Shown here one piece after another: positions 1 through 4,790 of a DNA stretch of 14,399 bases (its first letter is position 1; each line of letters starts with the position of its first letter). The notes under the pieces are model-generated. The model did not search any database and was not told the DNA's origin. It saw nothing but the letters and a program-made list of their open reading frames with translations. The position numbers and the translations under genes were made by a program. Source of the DNA: a bacterium (GTDB lineage: Bacteria > Patescibacteriota > Minisyncoccia > UBA6257 > 2-01-FULL-56-20); assembly GCA_021817655.1 (NCBI GenBank), contig JAKAGE010000014.1:1-14399 (forward strand). The letters run 5' to 3'.

Positions 1-59
1 CGATGCTCGACCAGCTCGTATGGATCGGCGAAGCGTTGAAAGCGGCGCGGACGAAGTAA
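1..59 (+). CDS. C-terminal fragment of an unknown protein (5' end outside window)
   Basis: The reading frame that includes positions 3-56 ends at a TAA at 57-59. It is followed at once by a strong hairpin terminator, which is what makes it credible as a gene end. The visible tail (MLDQLVWIGEALKAARTK) is helical and amphipathic with a basic end. That is too little to assign a family. The ATG at position 3 could be internal, so the true start is probably upstream of the window. Confidence 0.5.
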   Translation, partial: MLDQLVWIGEALKAARTK

Positions 60-61
60 AT

Positions 62-91
62 AAAAAAAAGCCCCATACGGGGCTTTTTTTT
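62..91. terminator. Bidirectional intrinsic terminator
   Basis: Eight A's and GCCCC (62-74) pair perfectly with GGGGC and eight T's (79-91) around a 4-nt loop ATAC. The T-run lies 3' of the GC stem on either strand. It therefore serves both the plus-strand gene ending at 59 and the minus-strand xseB ending at 90, whose stop codon touches it. Confidence 0.93.
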
Positions 92-308
92 ATTCCTCTG
101 CGATATCCGCCTTGATCTCCGTGAACTCGTTCTCCACCTCCGCGAGCCGCTCCTTGCTCTTTTTGATGAGCTCCCCTGCCGCGCGGATCTTCACGAGCGC
201 CTCTTCGAGATCGATCTCGTCCCGCTCCTCAAACCAATCCGAGATCGCTTTGATATCCTCGAGATATTTTTTGAGGTCGTGCTTTTGCGTTTTCGCCTCC
301 TTTGCCAT
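90..308 (-). CDS. xseB: Exodeoxyribonuclease VII small subunit
   Basis: A 72-aa acidic, wholly helical protein, normal in size for XseB (about 70-85 aa). Residues 10-65 hold the typical pattern: a short helix with a tyrosine (KKYLEDIKAI), an acidic segment with DLEEAL, then a long basic/acidic helix (LIKKSKERLAEVENEF). Several copies of XseB wrap the coiled coil of XseA to form exonuclease VII, a cytoplasmic metal-independent single-strand DNA exonuclease of mismatch repair and recombination. It directly follows xseA and overlaps its 3' end by 80 nt in another frame, so translation is probably coupled. The start is the ATG at 308; there is only a weak purine stretch upstream. The transcript ends in the terminator at 62-91. 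Confidence 0.9.
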   Translation of the reverse strand: MAKEAKTQKHDLKKYLEDIKAISDWFEERDEIDLEEALVKIRAAGELIKKSKERLAEVENEFTEIKADIAEE

Positions 309-1464
309 GATGATGGATTTCTTTTATTACCGATCCGACCGCGCCGTCGCTCATCGTGAGCTCGAGCGCATCGCCCGGCGATAGTCCCGCCGTGCTCCGT
401 ACTACTCTACCATTTCTCCGCGCGATGGAATAGCCGAGCGCGAGCTGGCGCGACGGATCGTTGTGCTTCACTGCCTGAGCGCCGAGCGCGAGCGTCGCTT
501 TTGCGCTCTCAAGCGACCGCGCGAAGAGCGTGACCAGGATGTTCCATCGGCTGTCCAGGGCGTTGCGCACGGACTGCAGCTCGAGCGGGAACCGGTTGAG
601 CAGGCCCGCGAACGCCCGGACCTTTGCATGCGCCTCGACCCACGACCGGCTGAGAAGATGCGCCGTCGCTGTCGGCGTGGAGGCCATGTAATCCGCCGCG
701 AGCGCCATGAGCGGCACATCCTGGTCATGGCCGATGCCCGCGATCACCGGCACCGGAAAATCCACGACGGCGCGCACGAGCATCTCGTTATTGAACGCCT
801 GGAGCGACTCGAGCGACCCCCCGCCCCGGATCACGACAAGCGCCTCGATCGCCTCATCCGCCGGCGCCCCTCCTGCGGCGGTACGCCCCCGCATCTGCCG
901 GATCGCCGCGAGGAGCGGTTTCGCCGCCTGCGCTCCCTCCACGCGCGAATCGATCGCGGCAACCGCGAACCCGAACCGCCCAAGGTTGTTCATGAAATCG
1001 TGGATGACCGCCCCTTTGAGCGATGTGATGACGCCGATCCGCTGGACGTAATCCGGCAGGACCCTCTTCCGCTCCGGCGCGAACAATCCTTCCGCCTCCA
1101 GCGCGCGGCGCAGCTCGTCGTACGCTTTCTTGAGCGCACCTTCTCCCACGAGCTCCACCGTGTCCGCGACGAACGACAGCCGTCCGGAGGGCGCGTACAC
1201 ATTCGGATGGCCGGTGAGAATCACCTCCATTCCGACCTCGAGCGTAACGCCGCAGAGCTGATAGTTGCGCGCCCAGATGATCGCGTCGATCACCGCGGCG
1301 CTCTCTTTGTCCTTCACCGTGAAATACACGTGTCCGCTTGCCGCACGCTTGCACTCGGAGATCTCCCCCGTGATGCGCGCCGCCTGCGTTTTGAAGAACG
1401 CATTGAGGATCTCTATATATTCCGCGATGGTGAAGACCTTTTCTTCGGCGATGTTCGATGCCAT
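229..1464 (-). CDS. xseA: Exodeoxyribonuclease VII large subunit
   Basis: The 411-aa catalytic subunit of exonuclease VII. Residues 8-108 form the N-terminal OB-fold that binds single-stranded DNA. The nuclease domain follows, with GVITS at 144-148, Asp156, RGGGS at 213-217 and GIGHDQD at 243-249. Asp156, His246 and Asp249 match in spacing the D155/H238/D241 set of E. coli XseA. A coiled-coil segment then leads to the C-terminal module (GYSIARRNGRVVRS ... SDGAVGSVIKEI). It is somewhat shorter than E. coli XseA (456 aa), mainly in the coiled coil. I place the start at ATG 1464, where the family homology begins and only 4 nt after the upstream gene's stop at 1469. The frame stays open further upstream but would overlap that gene. 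The last 25 or so residues extend past the normal family end and overlap xseB. Confidence 0.93.
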   Translation of the reverse strand: MASNIAEEKVFTIAEYIEILNAFFKTQAARITGEISECKRAASGHVYFTVKDKESAAVIDAIIWARNYQLCGVTLEVGMEVILTGHPNVYAPSGRLSFVADTVELVGEGALKKAYDELRRALEAEGLFAPERKRVLPDYVQRIGVITSLKGAVIHDFMNNLGRFGFAVAAIDSRVEGAQAAKPLLAAIRQMRGRTAAGGAPADEAIEALVVIRGGGSLESLQAFNNEMLVRAVVDFPVPVIAGIGHDQDVPLMALAADYMASTPTATAHLLSRSWVEAHAKVRAFAGLLNRFPLELQSVRNALDSRWNILVTLFARSLESAKATLALGAQAVKHNDPSRQLALGYSIARRNGRVVRSTAGLSPGDALELTMSDGAVGSVIKEIHHHGKGGENAKARPQKISRGYQSDLGLV

Positions 1465-1468
1465 TGGA

Positions 1469-2260
1469 TCAATTCTTTTTCGCTTCCTCATGCCGGCGGC
1501 GCGTGTTGAAGTACGCGCAATAATCGCAGTCATCCGCCGCAGCCGGCAAAACATCGCTCATCAACGCTTTATGCATATTCACGATCGTCGGCTCCACCCA
1601 GTCCGGATTGCCGCGATACGGGATGACCTTTACGTCGAACTCAAGCCTGCCATCGAACGCTTCCGCGTCGAGATCGCCGTTGCAGTAGACGAAATAGCCG
1701 ACCGGCGAAACCGCAAATCCGTTCTTGCGGAACAGCCACTGGTACACTTCCATCTGCCGTTTGTAGCCGTCCTGCCACTCGGCATCGAGCGACACCTCGC
1801 CGTCCTTCGCCGTCGCTTTGTAATCGACGATGATCAGTTCCCCTGTCGGCGCCACCCATACGTCGTCCACGCCGCCGCGGATCAGCAGATTCGTCGGCTC
1901 GTGAAGATACTGGATGCCGCGCCGCAAAGAATCCCGCCACGCATCGAGCTCCTTGTGCGCGTACGGCACTGCGTCGATGTCGTACTCCTTCATGAGCGGA
2001 TGGGGCGTGCCGGCAGCGCGATGGATGTCGAATTCTTTTTTAAGCAACGCATCGACGGCGCTGTTCAGCGAGAACGGGAATCCCGGCGGTTGAGCGGTGC
2101 CAAGACGCTTATCGATGTAAAAGCACCGTTGACACTTGATGAAATCATCTATCCCCTTACGGCTCACCGTAAAGGGCTGCGCCGATCCCGGATCGAAGAT
2201 ATTCCGCGTACGCTGGGGGTTATAGTAAGAGGACATGGACGGGTGGAATGATCGATACAT
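1469..2260 (-). CDS. PD-(D/E)XK superfamily nuclease (RecB/Cas4-like)
   Basis: A 263-aa protein with the RecB-type PD-(D/E)XK core. Acidic residues D132/D133 (GGVDDVW) are followed by D146-Y-K148 (ELIIVDYKAT), then the QxxxY motif at Q169/Y173 (RQMEVYQWL). Two cysteine pairs, C43/C46 and C245/C248, bracket the fold. They could hold an Fe-S cluster or zinc, as in Cas4 and AddB, although those use a 1+3 arrangement. It precedes xseA by 4 nt, so it is probably co-transcribed with exonuclease VII, suggesting a DNA-end processing role. There are no cas genes nearby. Start choice: ATG 2260 has AAGGA 9 nt upstream. ATG 2236, where the conserved SSYYNPQRTRN segment begins, is the alternative and would fit the TATAAT at 2263-2268 acting as a promoter. 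Confidence 0.8.
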   Translation of the reverse strand: MYRSFHPSMSSYYNPQRTRNIFDPGSAQPFTVSRKGIDDFIKCQRCFYIDKRLGTAQPPGFPFSLNSAVDALLKKEFDIHRAAGTPHPLMKEYDIDAVPYAHKELDAWRDSLRRGIQYLHEPTNLLIRGGVDDVWVAPTGELIIVDYKATAKDGEVSLDAEWQDGYKRQMEVYQWLFRKNGFAVSPVGYFVYCNGDLDAEAFDGRLEFDVKVIPYRGNPDWVEPTIVNMHKALMSDVLPAAADDCDYCAYFNTRRRHEEAKKN

Positions 2261-2296
2261 CAATTATATTCCTTCCCGGCATTTTGATAAATCAAA

Positions 2297-2327
2297 AGGC
2301 CCGCTCTCCTCGCTGAAGGGCGGGCCT
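2297..2327 (-). terminator. Intrinsic terminator of the 60-aa gene (minus strand)
   Basis: AGGCCCGC (2297-2304) pairs with GCGGGCCT (2320-2327). The stem extends to 11 bp with one G-U pair, closed by a 9-nt loop. Read on the minus strand it is followed by TTTTGATTT, a usable U-tract. On the plus strand there is no T-run. It ends the minus-strand gene at 2383-2565 and insulates the nuclease-xseA-xseB unit that starts just beyond it. Confidence 0.75.
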
Positions 2328-2382
2328 CATTCGTACGACATGTGTTATTTTTCGATTGGATGAACGATCCCGATCGATCTCC

Positions 2383-2565
2383 TCAGAACGAGAGCTGCAG
2401 TCCCACTGCCTGGCGCGCGACCGCCATCTTGATGAGCGCCTTTTTGAGCTTCGTCTCGATCTCCAGCACGGATTTTATTTCCGACAGGTCTTTCAAGAGA
2501 TTGCGATGGGTGTACGTTCCTTTCTGGCTCTGACGATGCTTGTTCTTCCGGGTCCTGATCAACAT
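2383..2565 (-). CDS. Small basic protein of unknown function (60 aa)
   Basis: A 60-aa frame opening with a strongly basic segment (MLIRTRKNKHRQSQKG), followed by two predicted amphipathic helices (DLSEIKSVLEIETKLKKAL and the Ala-rich MAVARQAV). No catalytic motif, signal peptide or membrane span is visible. The basic arm suggests nucleic-acid or ribosome contact, which is only an inference. In its favour as a real gene: it sits alone between tgt and a clear minus-strand terminator (2297-2327), which would otherwise have nothing to terminate. No Shine-Dalgarno is present. A TATAAA lies 18 nt upstream of the ATG. I do not recognise the family. Confidence 0.55.
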   Translation of the reverse strand: MLIRTRKNKHRQSQKGTYTHRNLLKDLSEIKSVLEIETKLKKALIKMAVARQAVGLQLSF

Positions 2566-2651
2566 GAACGATAAAGTAGTGAGTTTATATGGATTCGCGA
2601 CCTTTCCATCATCTCGACCTACCCTATACTACGAGGCACTCGCAAAAAAAG

Positions 2652-3836
2652 TTACAAATCCCCACGAGCAATCTTTTGGCGGATCCTGTCAATGTACGCG
2701 TTGAAGAAGAAAAGATTGTGAAACGTGAGGAGCGCGCCACCCGCGATCTCGTTCGCCCGTACGAGATGCGCAAGATAGGTGCGCCGGTAATTCTTGCAGA
2801 CGAGGCATTCGCACGAAGGATCTATCGGACCCTTGTCGTTCAGCAGTGAGGCTTTCGTGAAATCGATGCGGCCGTCATGCGTGCCGCCCGGCGCGTTCGC
2901 GCCGGCGGCCTTCGACACGAACGCGATCCCCCGCCGCGCGTAATGCGTCGGCACCGTGCAGTCGAACGTATCGACGCCGCCCCTCACGATGATCTCGATG
3001 TCCTCGATGTGCCCCATGCCGAGGAGGTGCCGCGGCTTCTTCTGATCGAGCAACGGGATCGTCCACTGCAAGATTTTCGCCGTGAGCGCTTTCGCTTCGC
3101 CGAGATCGCCGCCGATGCCGTACCCGGGGAAATCCATTTTTGCGATCAGGCGCGCGGACTCTTTGCGCAATTCCCCGAACGCCGCGCCCTGCACGATGCC
3201 GTAGAGCGCCTGATCCGTGCGGTGCGCCGCGAGCGAGCGCTTCGCCCAGCGGTTCGTGCGCGCAAGCGAATGCTTCATGTATTCGCGCGTAATGCCCGGC
3301 GGCGGGCACTCGTCGAACGCGAACATGATGTCCGCGCCGAGCTTTTCCTGGATCGCCATCGACTCCTCCGGCCCGAGGAACATCGTGTCCCCCGTGAGCG
3401 GAGAACGGAACTCGACGCCGTCCTCCGTGAGCTTCACGTGGTTCGGCTGATGGCCCTTTTCGATAGCATTTTCGAGCTTTCCCGAGAATCCTTTGATGGT
3501 GTTCTTGCCGATGCCGAGGTCCCGCCCGAACCCGAGCGAGAACACCTGAAATCCGCCCGAGTCGGTCATCGTCGGCCGCGGCCAGTTCATGAACGTATTG
3601 AGGCCTCCCGCCGCCTTTACCACCTTCTCGCCCGGTTGAAGGTGCAGATGATAGGTGTTCGCGATGAGCAGCTGCGTGCCGGTCGCGAGCACCTCGTCGG
3701 AGCGAAGGGCCTTGATCGTCGCGAGCGTGGCGACGCCGACGAGCGCCGGGGTCATCACCTCGCCATGAGGAGTCGACAAAACCCCCAGACGGGCTGCCGA
3801 TCTTTTGGATTTTTTCAGTATCTTGAAATCGATCAT
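2652..3836 (-). CDS. tgt: tRNA-guanine transglycosylase
   Basis: A 394-aa TIM-barrel enzyme that swaps guanine-34 of GUN-anticodon tRNAs for a 7-deazaguanine base (preQ1 in bacteria). Visible signatures are the general acid/base D92 in TDSGGFQVFS, base-binding D175 (FAFDECPP), GIVQG at 213-217, nucleophile D292 in FDCTVPT, and the zinc site C342, C344, C347 and H373. Three features differ from E. coli Tgt. About 30 extra residues follow GGFQVFSL (roughly 102-137). The substrate loop reads GGDLGE instead of GGLAVGE. The PTRNARNG motif is PTHYARRG. The start is ATG 3836, where homology begins (FKILKKSKRSAARLG). The frame continues to a TTG at 3866 but those ten residues look untranslated. No Shine-Dalgarno is visible. 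No queuosine biosynthesis gene lies in the window. Confidence 0.93.
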   Translation of the reverse strand: MIDFKILKKSKRSAARLGVLSTPHGEVMTPALVGVATLATIKALRSDEVLATGTQLLIANTYHLHLQPGEKVVKAAGGLNTFMNWPRPTMTDSGGFQVFSLGFGRDLGIGKNTIKGFSGKLENAIEKGHQPNHVKLTEDGVEFRSPLTGDTMFLGPEESMAIQEKLGADIMFAFDECPPPGITREYMKHSLARTNRWAKRSLAAHRTDQALYGIVQGAAFGELRKESARLIAKMDFPGYGIGGDLGEAKALTAKILQWTIPLLDQKKPRHLLGMGHIEDIEIIVRGGVDTFDCTVPTHYARRGIAFVSKAAGANAPGGTHDGRIDFTKASLLNDKGPIDPSCECLVCKNYRRTYLAHLVRANEIAGGALLTFHNLFFFNAYIDRIRQKIARGDL

Positions 3837-3908
3837 GAGGAAGGTGGGGCGGCTGATAGTATGCAAACGATGGATATAGCGTAATGGAAAACGGCACCAG
3901 AGAGAAAT

Positions 3909-3929
3909 CCCGACGCCATAGGCGCCGGG
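3909..3929 (-). terminator. Possible weak terminator between the 83-aa membrane protein and tgt
   Basis: A 9-bp stem with one A.C mismatch (3909-3917 with 3921-3929) closed by loop ATA. On the minus strand it is followed by ATTTCTCT. The GC-rich stem is convincing but the U-tract is poor, so partial read-through into tgt is possible. Confidence 0.4.
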
Positions 3930-3947
3930 AAGGCATTCTGAAATGGA

Positions 3948-4199
3948 TCAGTACAAGGAATCGCTCTCTCCTTTTGCAACGCGCTCTTCGTGCGCCAATC
4001 GCGCATCATGAAGCATGATCCCCGACGCGATGAACGCGCCCCCAGCCGCCATGAAGGCGACGATCGAAAACATCCCCCCGCCGCGCCACGGAGTGAAGCC
4101 GATCAGCCGGAACACCGCCCCTGCCGCGAACACGATCACGCCGACCGCGACGATCGCGATGGGAATGCACGCACACAAAACTCTCACTGTTTTTTTCAC
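3948..4199 (-). CDS. Small two-helix membrane protein (83 aa), unknown function
   Basis: Read from GTG 4199 this gives 83 residues with two hydrophobic helices. The first is at about 6-32 (VLCACIPIAIVAVGVIVF and following) and the second at about 42-63 (MFSIVAFMAAGGAFIASGI). A short charged tail follows (DARLAHEERVAKGESDSLY). The start is well supported: AGGAGG at 4205-4210 lies 5 nt before the GTG, whereas longer versions of the frame would begin inside an upstream hairpin region. No family motif was recognised. It faces the same way as the Cys-rich membrane gene upstream but is separated from it by tandem hairpins, so it probably has its own promoter. Confidence 0.72.
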   Translation of the reverse strand: MKKTVRVLCACIPIAIVAVGVIVFAAGAVFRLIGFTPWRGGGMFSIVAFMAAGGAFIASGIMLHDARLAHEERVAKGESDSLY

Positions 4200-4204
4200 G
4201 CGAC

Positions 4205-4210
4205 CCTCCT
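4205..4210 (-). promoter_or_regulatory. Shine-Dalgarno that fixes the GTG start at 4199
   Basis: The minus strand reads AGGAGG, a full anti-SD complement, 5 nt before the GTG. It is one of the few textbook ribosome binding sites in the window and decides the start of the 83-aa membrane protein. Confidence 0.8.
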
Positions 4211-4246
4211 GAAAATAAATATCCGTACGCCTCATATAGAATAAAC

Positions 4247-4280
4247 AAAAAAAGCGCCACTGTCCAGATGCACGCTTTTT
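4247..4280. terminator. A/T-flanked hairpin, possibly bidirectional terminator
   Basis: AAAAAGCG (4249-4256) pairs with CGCTTTTT (4273-4280) around a 16-nt loop. A T-run lies 3' of the stem on both strands. On the minus strand it follows the stronger GC hairpin at 4293-4324, so the pair acts in tandem downstream of the Cys-rich membrane gene. The GC core is only 3 bp, so alone it would be weak. Confidence 0.55.
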
Positions 4281-4292
4281 CATAGTGCCCGC

Positions 4293-4324
4293 GCGGAGCT
4301 CCCCCGCCGGAGAGGGAGCTCCGC
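4293..4324 (-). terminator. Strong GC hairpin 3' of the Cys/His-rich gene
   Basis: A perfect 11-bp stem (GCGGAGCTCCC at 4293-4303 with its complement at 4314-4324) and a 10-nt loop. No U-tract follows directly on the minus strand. The U-run is supplied by the adjacent hairpin at 4247-4280. It most likely stabilises or ends the mRNA of the gene at 4348-4677. Confidence 0.6.
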
Positions 4325-4347
4325 CCAACACGCATCCGCGCGCGTTT

Positions 4348-4677
4348 CTACTGGCCGTTCGCCGGCGTACTTGTGCCGGTCCCGTTCGGCCATGCCTGCG
4401 CAGGAACGCCTCCGTAGTAATAGCCGCCCTGCATCATGGGGTACGGGCGATAATAGCGATCGCCGTACATCGAATGCAGGCCGTCGCTGAAATGCCCGAT
4501 CGCAACGCCCATGAAGAACGCGACGAACAAGAGCACGATGCCGATGATCCAGCCGATGACGTGCGGACCCCGATGCCAGCCGCACCCGCAATGCATGTGC
4601 CCGCACGGACAGCCCGAACCGCACGCACAGGATGTCTTTCCCGCCCAGACCACCTTTCCTTCTTTCTGCTCGTCCAT
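4348..4677 (-). CDS. Cys/His-rich single-pass membrane protein, unknown function
   Basis: A 109-aa protein in three parts. Residues 1-16 are charged. Residues 17-35 are packed with six Cys and three His (C17, C19, C23, C25, H27, H29, C30, C32, H35), spaced like a metal-binding cluster. One transmembrane helix spans about 40-61 (IGWIIGIVLLFVAFFMGVAI). A Tyr/Pro/Gly-rich tail follows (MYGDRYYRPYPMMQGGYYYGG) and ends in TSTPANGQ. With the basic/acidic N-terminus inside, the Cys cluster would be cytoplasmic and the Tyr-rich tail outside; this topology is an inference. Metal sensing or binding at the membrane is plausible but unproven. No Shine-Dalgarno is visible. A TATAAT at 4731-4736 may drive it from a leader that contains a small GNRA-capped hairpin. 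Confidence 0.7.
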   Translation of the reverse strand: MDEQKEGKVVWAGKTSCACGSGCPCGHMHCGCGWHRGPHVIGWIIGIVLLFVAFFMGVAIGHFSDGLHSMYGDRYYRPYPMMQGGYYYGGVPAQAWPNGTGTSTPANGQ

Positions 4678-4689
4678 GAATGTAATGAT

Positions 4690-4703
4690 GGGACTTTCGT
4701 CCC
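4690..4703 (-). other. GNRA-tetraloop hairpin in the 5' leader of the Cys-rich gene
   Basis: On the minus strand the leader contains GGGAC-GAAA-GTCCC, a 5-bp stem capped by a GNRA tetraloop, 12 nt before the ATG at 4677. It replaces the usual Shine-Dalgarno position and could affect translation or mRNA decay. It is short and may be incidental. Confidence 0.4.
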
Positions 4704-4730
4704 TTTTCCCGCCGACCTTTGTTCCCGTTC

Positions 4731-4759
4731 ATTATATCGTACGGCTCACCGCTGGAAAA
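4731..4759 (-). promoter_or_regulatory. Candidate promoter of the Cys-rich membrane gene
   Basis: The minus strand has a perfect -10 TATAAT (4736-4731) with a weak -35 (TTTTCC, 4759-4754) at 17 nt. The predicted RNA start is near 4724, giving a leader of about 47 nt. Its -35 overlaps the -35 of the divergent valS promoter. Confidence 0.45.
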
Positions 4760-4781
4760 AGGTGCGGAAACCCGCTAAAAT
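4753..4781 (+). promoter_or_regulatory. Candidate valS promoter
   Basis: TGGAAA (4753-4758), 17-nt spacer, TAAAAT (4776-4781). The predicted RNA start, about 7 nt on, lies within 3 nt of the valS ATG, so the mRNA would be essentially leaderless. That fits the lack of any Shine-Dalgarno. Confidence 0.6.
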
Positions 4782-4790
4782 CCTAATATC

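Noticed and set aside
463..1509. Long plus-strand open frame (348 codons) opposite xseA.
   Set aside because: Arg-rich, low-complexity composition typical of antisense frames in GC-rich genes; XseA motifs on the other strand are complete.
2591..2651. Possible tRNA or small RNA between tgt and the 60-aa gene on the minus strand.
   Set aside because: No cloverleaf, no convincing stem and no clear promoter could be found.
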